Assembly (NCBI RefSeq): GCF_001704615.3
Contig: NZ_CP029397.2
Span: 2,232,001 to 2,296,000 of the forward strand
Direction of reading: 5' to 3'
DNA from: Acinetobacter defluvii
GTDB lineage: Bacteria; Pseudomonadota; Gammaproteobacteria; Pseudomonadales; Moraxellaceae
DNA length: 64,000 nt
Below, piece by piece: positions 26,592 to 37,230 of the stretch (the first letter of the stretch is position 1; every line of letters begins with the position of its first letter). Below the pieces are notes generated by a model, which was not told the origin of the DNA, did no database searches, and worked only from the letters and a program-made list of their open reading frames with translations. The translations under genes and the position numbers were made by a program.

Positions 26592-27323
26592 ATGACCACG
26601 ATTCCAACCATTGACCTTGTCGATGCACTTGCTACTGAGTATGCTCACAAATCTCCTATGGAAATTTTAGCGCTTGCTCTTTCACAACAAGGTGAAATTG
26701 CCATTTCATTTTCAGGTGCTGAAGATGTGGTACTGATTGATATGGCAGCAAATTTAGGTCAACCTTTTCGCGTATTTAGCTTAGATACAGGACGTTTGCA
26801 CGCTGAAACCTATCAGTTTCTTGAAACTGTGCGTAAACATTATGGAATTCAAATCGAGATTTGCTTCCCTGAATCTGAAGCTGTGCAAAACCTAGTCAAT
26901 GAAAAAGGGCTTTTTAGCTTTTATCAAGACGATCACAAAGAATGTTGCGGCATTCGTAAAGTACAACCTTTGCGTAAAAAATTAGCCACCTTGGATGGTT
27001 GGATTACAGGGCAACGTAAAGACCAAAGCCCTGGCACACGTACAGAAATTCCTGTGATTCAAGCAGATGCAGGCTTTTCAGGTGAAGGCAAACAACTGAT
27101 TAAATACAATCCTTTAGCCAATTGGTCGAGTGCTGAAGTGTGGAGCTATATCCGCATGATGGAAGTCCCATATAATCCTTTACATGAAAAAGGTTTTATT
27201 TCAATTGGTTGTGAACCGTGTACACGCCCTGTACTGCCAAATCAGCATGAGCGTGAAGGACGTTGGTGGTGGGAAGAAGCAACTCATAAAGAATGCGGTT
27301 TACACGCAGGTAATCTGAAATAA
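26592..27323 (+). CDS. cysH: Assimilatory adenylylsulfate (APS) reductase, 4Fe-4S type
   Basis: A 243-residue CysH-family enzyme that reduces activated sulfate to sulfite with thioredoxin. It has the CC...CxxC cluster typical of APS-using enzymes: C118-C119 in [12 protein letters not shown] and C207-x-x-C210 in GCEPCTRP. The catalytic cysteine is in KECGLH (C235). The PAPS-specific E. coli enzyme lacks the cluster cysteines, so APS is the likely substrate. The PP-loop [10 protein letters not shown] is at 39-48. CAGGAG before the ATG is a good ribosome site. A terminator follows at once. Confidence 0.93.
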   Translation: MTTIPTIDLVDALATEYAHKSPMEILALALSQQGEIAISFSGAEDVVLIDMAANLGQPFRVFSLDTGRLHAETYQFLETVRKHYGIQIEICFPESEAVQNLVNEKGLFSFYQDDHKECCGIRKVQPLRKKLATLDGWITGQRKDQSPGTRTEIPVIQADAGFSGEGKQLIKYNPLANWSSAEVWSYIRMMEVPYNPLHEKGFISIGCEPCTRPVLPNQHEREGRWWWEEATHKECGLHAGNLK

Positions 27324-27340
27324 GTTGATAAGAAATTGGT

Positions 27341-27373
27341 AAAAAAAAGTCACTAAATCTAGGGACTTTTTTA
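27341..27373 (+). terminator. Terminator after cysH
   Basis: AAAAAAAAGTCACT pairs with AGGGACTTTTTT (one mismatch) around AAATCT and is followed by T-rich DNA. Confidence 0.75.
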
Positions 27374-27510
27374 TAAACTAATCATTCGCTAAAATATTTG
27401 GATATTCATTACTAAAACATTTTATAATCATAAAAGTTTTATAATTCAAAAAACAACACTGATCAAAAAATTTGTTAAAATGACATATTGCAGGGAGGCA
27501 ACCTATCATC

Positions 27511-28902
27511 ATGCGACCACTACATCCTCTTGATTTTATTTTCCTAAGTCTTGAAAAGCGCCAACAACCAATGCACGTTGGAGGATTGTTCTTATTTCAA
27601 ATCCCTGATGATGCACCATCGACTTTTATTCAAGACCTTGTTGCCGATATTCGCGGTTCAAAAACAATTCCTGTACCACCTTTTAATAATCGTTTAAATG
27701 GTCTGTTTTGGGACGAGGATGAAGAGTTTGATATTGACCATCATTTCCGCCATATCGCTCTGCCTCACCCTGGACGCATCCGTGAATTACTGGTTTATAT
27801 TTCACAAGAACACAGTGCGTTAATTGATCGTGCAAAACCGCTTTGGACATGCCATCTTATCGAAGGTATCGAAGACAATCGTTTTGCCATGTATTTTAAA
27901 ATTCATCACGCAATGGTCGATGGTGTAGCAGGGATACGTTTGATTGAGAAATCTCTGTCCAAAGATCCAACAGCAAAAAGTATCGTTCCGCCTTGGTGTG
28001 TAGAAGGTAAACGTGCTAAACGCTTAAAACAACCAAAAGCCAGTAGAATTAAAAATATTTTGGCAACTCTTAAGGGGCAAATTGAAGTTACACCCAAAGT
28101 CACCCAAGAACTTTGCCAAACAGTTTTTAAAGAAATGGGCAAAAACCCCGATTATGTTTCAACTTTTCAAGCACCAAGTAGCATTTTTAACCAACGTGTG
28201 AGTTCCTCACGCCGTTTTGCTGCGCAGTCTTTTGAGTTAAATCGTTTTCGTGCGATTTCTAAAGCATTAAATGTCACTATTAATGATGTTGTTTTAGCTA
28301 TTTGTTCAGGTGCATTACGTGAATATTTGACCACTCAGAATGCTTTACCTAAAAAACCATTGATTGCTATGGTTCCTGCATCATTACGTGATGATGATTC
28401 TGATGTCAGTAACCGAATCACCATGATTTTGGCAAATCTCGGTACACATAAAGAAGACCCATTAGAGCGTTTAGATATTATCAAACGCAGTGTACAGAAC
28501 TCAAAAAGCCGCTTCAAGCGCATGAATGCCAATCAAATTTTAAACTATAGTGCTTTTGTATATGGCGCAGCAGGTCTAAATATTGCCTCAGGCTTACTAC
28601 CAAAACATCAAGCCTTTAATGTCATTATTTCGAATGTACCTGGACCACGAGAACCGTTGTATTGGAATGGTGCAAAACTTGATGCTTTGTACCCTGCCTC
28701 AATTGTATTGGATGGGCAAGCACTCAACATCACCTTAACCAGTTATTTAGATAAACTCGAAGTGGGTTTAACAGGTTGTCGTCGTACTTTGCCTAAAATG
28801 CAAAATCTTCTCACTCATTTAGAAGATGAGATTCAACGTTTTGAAAAACTGATTGCAGAAAAAAATCAACTGGAAGATATTGCCAAGTCTGAAACAAACT
28901 AA
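27511..28902 (+). CDS. atfA: Wax ester synthase / diacylglycerol acyltransferase (WS/DGAT)
   Basis: A 463-residue bifunctional acyltransferase that makes storage wax esters and triacylglycerol from acyl-CoA, a well-known trait of Acinetobacter. The active-site HHxxxDG is at H132-H133-AMV-D137. Other family blocks are PLWTCHLIEG, the C-terminal NVIISNVPGPREPLYWNGA and VGLTGCRRTLPKM. Length and start (RPLHPLDFIFLSLE) match the type enzyme of A. baylyi. GGGAGG lies about 12 bases before the ATG. The gene is alone, bounded by terminators. The symbol follows the A. baylyi enzyme; a paralogue elsewhere cannot be ruled out. Confidence 0.93.
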   Translation: MRPLHPLDFIFLSLEKRQQPMHVGGLFLFQIPDDAPSTFIQDLVADIRGSKTIPVPPFNNRLNGLFWDEDEEFDIDHHFRHIALPHPGRIRELLVYISQEHSALIDRAKPLWTCHLIEGIEDNRFAMYFKIHHAMVDGVAGIRLIEKSLSKDPTAKSIVPPWCVEGKRAKRLKQPKASRIKNILATLKGQIEVTPKVTQELCQTVFKEMGKNPDYVSTFQAPSSIFNQRVSSSRRFAAQSFELNRFRAISKALNVTINDVVLAICSGALREYLTTQNALPKKPLIAMVPASLRDDDSDVSNRITMILANLGTHKEDPLERLDIIKRSVQNSKSRFKRMNANQILNYSAFVYGAAGLNIASGLLPKHQAFNVIISNVPGPREPLYWNGAKLDALYPASIVLDGQALNITLTSYLDKLEVGLTGCRRTLPKMQNLLTHLEDEIQRFEKLIAEKNQLEDIAKSETN

Positions 28903-28940
28903 TTTTACATCTTAAAAAATATTTTTACACATAGAAAATT

Positions 28941-28970
28941 AAGGGGCGATTAAATTGCCCCTTAATTTTT
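28941..28970 (+). terminator. Terminator of the wax synthase gene, overlapping the next gene's 3' end
   Basis: AAGGGGC (28941-28947) pairs with GCCCCTT (28957-28963), then AATTTTT. Its right arm contains the stop codon of the converging 57-aa gene. Confidence 0.82.
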
Positions 28971-29135
28971 AATATTACGACACTGTTTGAGTAGTTGATG
29001 GCATACCATCACCACCATATCTTTGGTGATATTCACTTCTTTACCATTTTCATCCAACATCACACAGGTGTTCTTCGGTTGGGTTTCTAATGTGTGTTGT
29101 AGATTACGTGTGATAATTTTTTCACTCACTGTCAT
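28962..29135 (-). CDS. 57-aa protein, PA1571-like family
   Basis: A short gene with GTGAGG five bases before ATG 29135. The product has a basic N-terminus (SEKIITRNLQHTLE), then VMLDENGKEVNITKDMVVM and a Cys-rich end (VCHQLLKQC). The pattern of a V/I-I-D-x-x-G-x-E-x-x-I-T core followed by a helix is what I associate with the PA1571 family of small gammaproteobacterial proteins, of unknown function. No signal peptide. Convergent with the wax synthase gene. The family link is from memory and should be tested by HMM. Confidence 0.7.
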   Translation of the reverse strand: MTVSEKIITRNLQHTLETQPKNTCVMLDENGKEVNITKDMVVMVCHQLLKQCRNIKN

Positions 29136-29263
29136 TTTAACCTCACTTGCTAAGACTCAACGTAGAATCTATGGCTACTTATTGTGTTTAGTATTTTGAA
29201 ATTAATCTGCTTGAAAGTAAAATACCAGTTGTAACAAGTGTTTAACGACATCCTGTTACAATT

Positions 29264-30718
29264 TCAGCTTAAAATGATATCGTATTGCTCTTGCGTATAT
29301 AAATTTTCAACTTGGAACTTAATCACTCGATGAATAAAATGCTCTAAATCCGCTACAGCAGGCGCTTCCGCAGTTAACAAACGATCAATTACAGCGGGAT
29401 GCGCAACCACAGTAAAGCCACTTTGTGACTCAAAAGCACGTGCATATCTTAAGATTTCTCGAAAAATTTCGTAACACACTGTCTCGGCAGTTTTAACATA
29501 ACCACGTCCCTGACAGGTTGGACAAGACTCGCATAGTAGATGTTCTAGTGACTCACGGGTACGTTTACGGGTCATTTCGACCAAACCAAGCTCAGACACT
29601 TGAGTAATCTTGGTTTTAGCGTGATCACGTTCTAACATTTTGTCAAAATGCTGCATGACGGCATCACGATGCTCAGCCTCTTGCATATCAATAAAATCAA
29701 TAATGATAATGCCGCCTAGATTGCGTAAGCGCAATTGTCTTGCGATGACTTGCGTCGCTTCCATATTGGTTTTAAAAACAGTGTCTTCAAGTGTCCGCCC
29801 ACCGACATAAGAACCTGTATTGACATCAATTGTGGTCATGGCTTCAGTCTGATCAATCATCAGATAACCACCAGACTTCAAAGCAACACGGGTTTGTAAG
29901 GCTTTTTGAAGGTCTTCTTCGACATTGTATAAATCAAATAATGGTCGTTCACCAGGATAATGCAGCAGGTGATTTGCCATATTGGGTACAAACTCTTGTA
30001 CAAACTCTTGTAATTTGGCATGTATCTCACGAGAGTCGACATAAATTTTAGCTGTATTTTCGTTGGCTAAATCACGAATAACCCGTTGCGGAAGCGGTAA
30101 TTCTTCAAAGATCAAAGATGGAACAGCAATGGCTTTTTGTTTACGTTGAATATATTCCCAAAGTTTGACCAAATAACACATATCTTGTGCGATAGACGCT
30201 TCATCAATTCCATCTGCCGCTGTCCGTACAATCACTGAACCCGGAAGTTTATGTTCACTTTGAATACGCTCAATGATAGAGCGTAAACGGTCACGTTCTT
30301 CTTCTGATTCAATACGCTGCGATACACCAATATGATTTCCATATGGCATCAATACCAGATAACGTGAAGGAATAGACAAGTCTGTACTGAGTCGTGCGCC
30401 TTTGGTACCGAGCATGTCTTTCATGACTTGAACAGTCAAAATTTGACCCGGTTGTAATAATTCAAAGACATTTGGTGTAGGTTGGTTACGTGGCCAAACC
30501 ATATCATTGATATGTAAAAATGCTGTCCGAGAAAGTCCAATATCGACAAAAGCAGCTTGCATTCCTGGCAGAACACGCACCACTTTGCCTTTGTAAATAT
30601 TGCCCACAAGACCACGTTTCGCGGTACGTTCAACAAATAATTCATTGACCGTACCATTTTGGATCAGCGCCACCCGACATTCCATAGGTGTGACGTTAAT
30701 CAATAACTCGTCAGACAT
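29264..30718 (-). CDS. rng: Ribonuclease G
   Basis: A 484-residue endoribonuclease of the RNase E/G family that matures the 16S rRNA 5' end and turns over mRNA. The S1-like domain is at about 35-125 (GLVGNIYKGKVVRVLPGMQAAFVDIG). The catalytic region holds TTIDVNTGSYVG and IIIIDFIDM, and the zinc-link CESCPTCQGRGY has the two cysteines of the CPxC motif. It lacks the long C-terminal scaffold of RNase E, hence RNase G. The ATG at 30718 is preferred over an upstream TTG. Last gene of mreB-mreC-mreD-maf-rng. Confidence 0.95.
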   Translation of the reverse strand: MSDELLINVTPMECRVALIQNGTVNELFVERTAKRGLVGNIYKGKVVRVLPGMQAAFVDIGLSRTAFLHINDMVWPRNQPTPNVFELLQPGQILTVQVMKDMLGTKGARLSTDLSIPSRYLVLMPYGNHIGVSQRIESEEERDRLRSIIERIQSEHKLPGSVIVRTAADGIDEASIAQDMCYLVKLWEYIQRKQKAIAVPSLIFEELPLPQRVIRDLANENTAKIYVDSREIHAKLQEFVQEFVPNMANHLLHYPGERPLFDLYNVEEDLQKALQTRVALKSGGYLMIDQTEAMTTIDVNTGSYVGGRTLEDTVFKTNMEATQVIARQLRLRNLGGIIIIDFIDMQEAEHRDAVMQHFDKMLERDHAKTKITQVSELGLVEMTRKRTRESLEHLLCESCPTCQGRGYVKTAETVCYEIFREILRYARAFESQSGFTVVAHPAVIDRLLTAEAPAVADLEHFIHRVIKFQVENLYTQEQYDIILS

Positions 30719-30758
30719 AATAAAACTCAAAACATTATAAAAATTCTTTTTGAAGTGG

Positions 30759-31325
30759 TTAATTTAAGACCTTAACCGCTTTTAATAACTGTACTGTTTC
30801 ATGCAAAGGTAGTCCAACGACATTGCTATAACTTCCCTCGATCCGAGGGATATATTGTGCAGCAATACCTTGAATAGCATAAGCGCCTGCTTTACCTAAT
30901 GGTTCTCCAGTTGCCCAATAACGCTCCATATCATCTAGGCTTAATTTTTGAAACGCCACCTGAGTTCGTACCACGATACTTTCACGATGCGTTGCAGTTG
31001 CGACACAAACACCCGTTAAAACCTCATGCACCTGAGCTGACAATAATGACCAAATTTCAAAAGCATGTTGTTTAGATTCAGGTTTACCGAGGATTTGTTG
31101 TTCTAAGACCACGCTGGTATCTGCTGCAAGCACCACCGCATCTGGTTGGCTTGCCAGCACAGTCTGTGCCTTGGTTTCGGCTAAACGACGAACATAGTGG
31201 TCTACGTTTTCATGTTCTAATGCTGACTCGTCAATATCTGGACTTAAAATATCAAATGTTAAGCCTAATTGTTGCAACAACTCTTTACGTCTAGGTGAAC
31301 TAGACGCCAGTATTAATTTCGCCAT
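30759..31325 (-). CDS. maf: Maf-family nucleotide pyrophosphatase
   Basis: A 188-residue house-cleaning enzyme (YhdE-type) that hydrolyses dTTP/UTP or modified nucleotides. Key motifs are ASSSPRRKELLQQLG at the start, ADTSVVL and GKPES, and the late GAYAIQG and RIEGSYSNVVGLPL. The frame is open upstream, but the ATG at 31325 begins the conserved N-terminus. It overlaps the end of mreD by 13 bp, so the two are probably coupled. Confidence 0.93.
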   Translation of the reverse strand: MAKLILASSSPRRKELLQQLGLTFDILSPDIDESALEHENVDHYVRRLAETKAQTVLASQPDAVVLAADTSVVLEQQILGKPESKQHAFEIWSLLSAQVHEVLTGVCVATATHRESIVVRTQVAFQKLSLDDMERYWATGEPLGKAGAYAIQGIAAQYIPRIEGSYSNVVGLPLHETVQLLKAVKVLN

Positions 31326-31810
31326 CTTTTCAAAATATAATAAAGAATTGGCCAGCTTAAAATACTTGTAAGCAAAGGTTGCCAATGTCGTGTCAAAGAA
31401 AAATTTATGCCGAACATGGTCTGCGCCATCAAAGTAAATAACAAATGTGCAGTTAATGCCAAACAGATAATGACCCATAAATTAGCAAAGGTCAAAATTC
31501 GTCGCTCTCGAATAAAATAACGTGTCAAAAATGCTAAGATCACATAACTTAGCGCATTCATACCCAACGGTGCATCTAGCAATAAATCAGTGAATAATCC
31601 CATTGCAAATGCAAACCATACACCACACCAAGTCGGTTGACACAACACCCAAAATAAAGTGATTAGCAACATAAACACAGGTCGCCAACTTGCCATGCCA
31701 TAGGATAATGGATACACCACTAAAATTGAGCCAATGACCACAGAAATCACAATAATTAAGAATGGGTCTTTACGCTGACGTTGTGAGGGTAGTTTTTTAG
31801 CGATCAACAT
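31313..31810 (-). CDS. mreD: Rod-shape-determining protein MreD
   Basis: A 165-residue inner-membrane protein with about five hydrophobic helices (FLIIVISVVIGSILVVYPLS, VFMLLITLFWVLCQP and others), part of the elongasome that guides side-wall peptidoglycan synthesis. The PTWCGVWFAFAMGLFTDLL stretch is characteristic. It overlaps mreC by 14 bp and maf by 13 bp. Confidence 0.92.
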   Translation of the reverse strand: MLIAKKLPSQRQRKDPFLIIVISVVIGSILVVYPLSYGMASWRPVFMLLITLFWVLCQPTWCGVWFAFAMGLFTDLLLDAPLGMNALSYVILAFLTRYFIRERRILTFANLWVIICLALTAHLLFTLMAQTMFGINFSLTRHWQPLLTSILSWPILYYILKRWRN

Positions 31811-32654
31811 GCGGTTGCTCCATCGCTAAAGAATCTGAAAACAACACCACCACATGATGACCACCTGCTAACTGTGCAGCAGGTACGACATCAATACTGG
31901 CAAACTCACCTGAATTATGACGCATCACTTTCGATACTGTGCCCACTAAGTAACCCGCTGGAAAATGTTGCCCTAGTCCCGAACTATAGACTTTATCCCC
32001 TACTTTGATATTGGCGCTGGTTGGGACATATTCCATTTTTAAACGCCCCAAGTCACCTGTACCCGTAACAATCGCACGCATTCCTGAACGTTCTAGTCGA
32101 ACTGAGAGTGAATGTTCTTTATCAGACAACAACATGATACGACTACTATGCGGATAGACATTAATGATCTGCCCCATAATTCCTTTATCATCTAACACGG
32201 TTTGTCCAACACGAAGTTGGCTTGATGCACCACGGTTAATGATAATGATATGTCGCAGCGGATCGGCATCGGTGCCAATCACTTCGGCAATCTCCATACG
32301 CCCATCAATAATCAAAGGCGTATCGAGTAGTCCCCGTAAACGGGTATTTTCTGCTGACAATTCGGAAAGTTTCTGTAGACGCACTTGTGCCTGAAGCAAT
32401 TCGGCTTGCATCGCTGTATTTTCACGACGCAATTGTGCCTCAGACTTAGTTTGTTGGTTGAGCCATTCTTTCGATAATACTGGATAACTTGCAAGTGCAT
32501 AAATTGGATTATATGCTGCATACAAGACATCTCTTGCAGGTTGAATCACATGTGGCATACGCCAATTAAAAAACAGCACCACCAAACATGCGATCACTGC
32601 AATAACAAATGAACGAAAAGATGGCGGTTGTCTTGAAAAGAGATTCGGTTGCAC
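31797..32654 (-). CDS. mreC: Rod-shape-determining protein MreC
   Basis: A 285-residue bitopic protein: one membrane helix (SFVIAVIACLVVLFF) near residue 20, a coiled coil about 70-110 and two periplasmic beta domains (VIGTDADPLRHIIIINRGA, VYSSGLGQHFPAGYLVG). It links MreB and the PBP2/RodA machinery in the periplasm. The gene lies 31 bp after mreB and overlaps mreD. Confidence 0.94.
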   Translation of the reverse strand: MQPNLFSRQPPSFRSFVIAVIACLVVLFFNWRMPHVIQPARDVLYAAYNPIYALASYPVLSKEWLNQQTKSEAQLRRENTAMQAELLQAQVRLQKLSELSAENTRLRGLLDTPLIIDGRMEIAEVIGTDADPLRHIIIINRGASSQLRVGQTVLDDKGIMGQIINVYPHSSRIMLLSDKEHSLSVRLERSGMRAIVTGTGDLGRLKMEYVPTSANIKVGDKVYSSGLGQHFPAGYLVGTVSKVMRHNSGEFASIDVVPAAQLAGGHHVVVLFSDSLAMEQPHVDR

Positions 32655-32685
32655 CGCCTCATCCTTAAACTTAGTTTACAGAAGG

Positions 32686-33735
<1,050 letters not shown>

Positions 33736-33860
33736 TCAGTTAAACTTTAGTATGGACGCAAGATGGCAACTTTAACTAAATGTGATGCTTTGGACAAGTC
33801 AATCGCTTATTATAACGCACGATATTTTAACTTTTTTTAAAACTGATTAGGTGAGACATC

Positions 33861-34175
33861 ATGTCAACTTCAGATGCTCAGCATTCTGCAGACTTAAATG
33901 CGCAAACTGTATCGCAGATTGCTAACCTTGCTCGATTGTCGCTAGATAAGACGCAATCTACTGAATATGCTCAAAGTTTAAATAAAATTTTAGGGATGAT
34001 GGAAACCCTGAAAGGCATTGATACCGAAGGTGTTGAGCCACTTAAGAGTCCATTTGACAATCCACAGCCTTTGCGTGAAGACGTTGTAACTGAAAGTAAT
34101 CATCGTGATCAATATCAAGCCGTTGCTCCTGCTGTACAGGATGGTTTGTATCTTGTGCCACGCGTGATCGAATAA
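33861..34175 (+). CDS. gatC: Asp-tRNA(Asn)/Glu-tRNA(Gln) amidotransferase subunit C
   Basis: A 104-residue small subunit that stabilises the GatAB complex. Family features are VSQIANLARLSLDKTQ at the N-terminus, a KILGMMETLKGIDTEGVEPL middle and the FDNPQPLREDVV segment. GGTGAG lies 7 bases before the ATG. First gene of gatC-gatA-gatB, which amidates misacylated tRNAs to make Asn-tRNA and/or Gln-tRNA. Confidence 0.95.
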   Translation: MSTSDAQHSADLNAQTVSQIANLARLSLDKTQSTEYAQSLNKILGMMETLKGIDTEGVEPLKSPFDNPQPLREDVVTESNHRDQYQAVAPAVQDGLYLVPRVIE

Positions 34176-34226
34176 AATTTAACCAGTTAAATCTATTTCC
34201 CAAATTAATCGTAAAGAATTGTTCCC

Positions 34227-35705
34227 ATGACTGATTTACATCGCTTATCTGTTCGTGAAATGGCTGAAGGCTTAAAAAGCGCTCAGTTTTCATCTCGTGA
34301 ATTGACTCAACATTATTTAGACCGTATCGCCAAGATTGACCAACAAGTGAAATCTTATGTGACGGTTACTGCGGAACATGCGCTTGCTCAAGCTGATGCT
34401 GCTGATACAGCATTAAAATCAGGTCAAGCAACTGCACTGACAGGTATTCCCCTTGCGCATAAAGATATTTTCTGTACCCAAGGCATCAAAACCACTGCGG
34501 GTTCTAAAATCTTAGACAATTTCATTTCTCCATACGATGCAACTGTGGTTGTAAAAGCCAAAACAGCAGGCTTAGTGACTTTAGGTAAAGTCAATATGGA
34601 TGAGTTTGCCATGGGGTCAACCTCTGAAAGCTCATACTATGGTGCGACCAAAAACCCATGGAACTTAGACTGTGTGCCGGGCGGTTCATCAGGTGGTTCT
34701 GCCGCAGCGGTTGCAGCAGACCTTGCACCTTTTGCCACAGGTACAGATACAGGCGGTTCGATTCGTCAACCAGCATCATTCTGTGGCTTAACAGGCTTAA
34801 AACCCACCTATGGTCGTGTTTCGCGTTTCGGAATGATTGCCTATGCCTCATCACTTGATCAAGGTGGCCCAATGGCACGTTCAGCAGAAGACTGTGCGTA
34901 TCTGATGAATGTGATGGCAGGTCACGACCAAAAAGACTCCACCTCTGTGCAAAAAGATGCTGATGATTATGTTGCGAATTTGAATGCAACTACAGTCAAA
35001 GGCTTACGCATTGGTATTCCAAAGCAATACTTTAATGTTGCAGGTTTGGATACAGATGTTAAAGCACGTGTTGAAGAATCTTTGAAAAAATTGGAAGACA
35101 TGGGCGCAACGTTGGTTGAGATCGATCTCAACATGACCGATGCCTATGTGCCAACCTATTACCTGATCGCACCTGCGGAAGCATCTTCAAACTTACAACG
35201 TTATGATGGTGTGCGTTATGGTTATCGTGCTGAAAATCCAAAAGATATTTTAGACCTCTACAAACGCTCCCGTTCTGAAGGTTTTGGTGCAGAAGTACAA
35301 CGCCGTATTTTAATCGGTACTTATGCACTATCAGCAGGTTATTACGATGCTTATTATGTGAAAGCACAAAAAGTACGTCGGTTGATCCAACAAGACTTCT
35401 TAAAAGCATTTGAAAGTGTCGATGTGATTGCTGCGCCTTCTGCGCCAACAACTGCGTATAAAATTGGTGCGTCTTTAGACCCTGTAGAAATGTATTTAGG
35501 TGACATTTACACCATCGCTGTGAACTTGGCAGGCTTACCTGCAATCAACACCCCTGTCGGTTTTGATGCAAATAATCTTCCTGTAGGCTTACAGTTGATT
35601 GGTAATTACTGGTCAGAATCTCAATTGCTCTCGGTTGTGCATCAATATCAACAAGCAACAGATTGGCATACCAAACGTGCGGCAATTGCGGAGGAGAATA
35701 CATAA
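34227..35705 (+). CDS. gatA: Amidotransferase subunit A (glutaminase)
   Basis: A 492-residue amidase-signature enzyme that releases ammonia from glutamine for GatB. The Ser-cisSer-Lys triad can be placed at K79 (AHKDIF), S154 ([10 protein letters not shown]) and S178 ([10 protein letters not shown]). Length and order are standard. The TAA stop overlaps the gatB ATG by one base. Confidence 0.97.
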   Translation: MTDLHRLSVREMAEGLKSAQFSSRELTQHYLDRIAKIDQQVKSYVTVTAEHALAQADAADTALKSGQATALTGIPLAHKDIFCTQGIKTTAGSKILDNFISPYDATVVVKAKTAGLVTLGKVNMDEFAMGSTSESSYYGATKNPWNLDCVPGGSSGGSAAAVAADLAPFATGTDTGGSIRQPASFCGLTGLKPTYGRVSRFGMIAYASSLDQGGPMARSAEDCAYLMNVMAGHDQKDSTSVQKDADDYVANLNATTVKGLRIGIPKQYFNVAGLDTDVKARVEESLKKLEDMGATLVEIDLNMTDAYVPTYYLIAPAEASSNLQRYDGVRYGYRAENPKDILDLYKRSRSEGFGAEVQRRILIGTYALSAGYYDAYYVKAQKVRRLIQQDFLKAFESVDVIAAPSAPTTAYKIGASLDPVEMYLGDIYTIAVNLAGLPAINTPVGFDANNLPVGLQLIGNYWSESQLLSVVHQYQQATDWHTKRAAIAEENT

Positions 35706-37180
35706 TGGCTAAAAATACTACTAAACCTAAATCAAACTTGATTGACGGTTGGGAAGTCGTTATCGGGATCGAAATCCATACGCAACTTGCAACCAATTCT
35801 AAAATTTTCTCAGGTTCTTCAACGACTTTTGGTCAAGACCCAAACACGCAAGCCAGCCTTGTCGATTTGGCGATGCCGGGGGTTTTACCTGTACTCAATA
35901 AAGAAGTGGTTGATCTTGCCATTCGCTTTGGTTTGGGAATTGATGCGTATATCGACCAAGCTTCGGTATTTGCACGTAAAAACTATTTCTACCCTGACTC
36001 TCCGAAAGGCTATCAAATCAGCCAAATGGACAATCCAATCGTGGGCTTAGGTCATATCGACATTCAACTTGAAGATGGCACAGTAAAACGTATTGGCGTA
36101 ACCCGTGCGCACCTTGAGGAAGATGCAGGTAAATCTATTCACGATCAGTTTGAAGGTCAATCAGGTATCGACTTGAACCGTGCAGGTACGCCTTTGCTTG
36201 AAATCGTGTCTGAACCTGACATGCGTTCGGTTGAAGAAGCGGTTGCCTATATCAAAGCCATTCACACGTTGGTGCGTTGGTTGGGTATTTCTGACGGTAA
36301 CATGGCAGAAGGTTCATTCCGTGCCGACTGTAACGTGTCGTTACGTCGTCCGGGTCAACCTTTCGGTACACGTTGCGAGTTGAAAAACCTCAACTCATTC
36401 CGTTTCATTGAACAGGCGATCAATGTTGAAATTGAACGTCAAATGGAAATCTTGGAATGGGATGGCACGATTGATCAAGAAACACGTTTGTTCGATCCTG
36501 TGAAGATGGAAACGCGTTCTATGCGTTCGAAAGAGGAAGCGAACGATTATCGCTACTTCCCTGATCCTGACTTGTTGCCTGTCATCATTGCTGACGAACA
36601 AATCGAAGCAATTAAAGCACAAATGCCAGAGCTACCTGCTGCACGTCGTGCGCGTTTCGTGGCTGACTTTGGCGTGACTGAGTACGATGCGCACGTTCTT
36701 ACGCTGACTCGTGAAATGTCAGAGTTTTATGAAGATGTTGTTAAGGCTGCTGGTGGCGCTGCACAAGGTAAAGTGTCTGCAAACTGGGTAATGGGTGAAT
36801 TCTCAGGTGCTTTGAATAAAGCAAGTCTGGAACTCGTTGACTCTCCTGTTTCTGCTGAGAAGCTTGGCGGTATGATCGCACGTATTGTGGACAATACCAT
36901 TAGCGGTAAGATTGCAAAACAAGTGTTTGGCTTTATGTGGGATGAAGGCAAAACTGCAGATGAAATTATTGCGGAAAAAGGCTTGAAACAGGAAACTGAT
37001 ACAGGTGCGATTGAAGCGATTATTAAGGAAGTGCTGGCTGCCAATGAGAAGATGGTTGAAGAGTATAAGTCTGGTAAAGACAAAGCCTTCAATGGTCTTG
37101 TTGGTCAAGTGATGAAAGCATCTAAGGGGAAAGCTAACCCTGCGCAAGTCAATGAATTGATGAAGAAATTGATTGGTTGA
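35705..37180 (+). CDS. gatB: Amidotransferase subunit B
   Basis: A 491-residue subunit that binds the misacylated tRNA, phosphorylates the carboxylate and adds ammonia. Motifs are [50 protein letters not shown] and [11 protein letters not shown], then the C-terminal YqeY-like tail domain. The ATG at 35705 has GGAGGAGA upstream inside gatA; the frame continues 14 codons further up but without a better start. Confidence 0.97.
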   Translation: MAKNTTKPKSNLIDGWEVVIGIEIHTQLATNSKIFSGSSTTFGQDPNTQASLVDLAMPGVLPVLNKEVVDLAIRFGLGIDAYIDQASVFARKNYFYPDSPKGYQISQMDNPIVGLGHIDIQLEDGTVKRIGVTRAHLEEDAGKSIHDQFEGQSGIDLNRAGTPLLEIVSEPDMRSVEEAVAYIKAIHTLVRWLGISDGNMAEGSFRADCNVSLRRPGQPFGTRCELKNLNSFRFIEQAINVEIERQMEILEWDGTIDQETRLFDPVKMETRSMRSKEEANDYRYFPDPDLLPVIIADEQIEAIKAQMPELPAARRARFVADFGVTEYDAHVLTLTREMSEFYEDVVKAAGGAAQGKVSANWVMGEFSGALNKASLELVDSPVSAEKLGGMIARIVDNTISGKIAKQVFGFMWDEGKTADEIIAEKGLKQETDTGAIEAIIKEVLAANEKMVEEYKSGKDKAFNGLVGQVMKASKGKANPAQVNELMKKLIG

Positions 37181-37194
37181 ACTAATCTTTTTGT

Positions 37195-37230
37195 AAAAGA
37201 AAACCCGCTTTAGAGCGGGTTTCTTATTTT
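37195..37230. terminator. Terminator after gatB, also usable leftwards
   Basis: AAACCCGCT (37201-37209) pairs with AGCGGGTTT (37214-37222) with A-rich and T-rich flanks. It also lies at the end of the converging HhH-protein gene. Confidence 0.88.
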
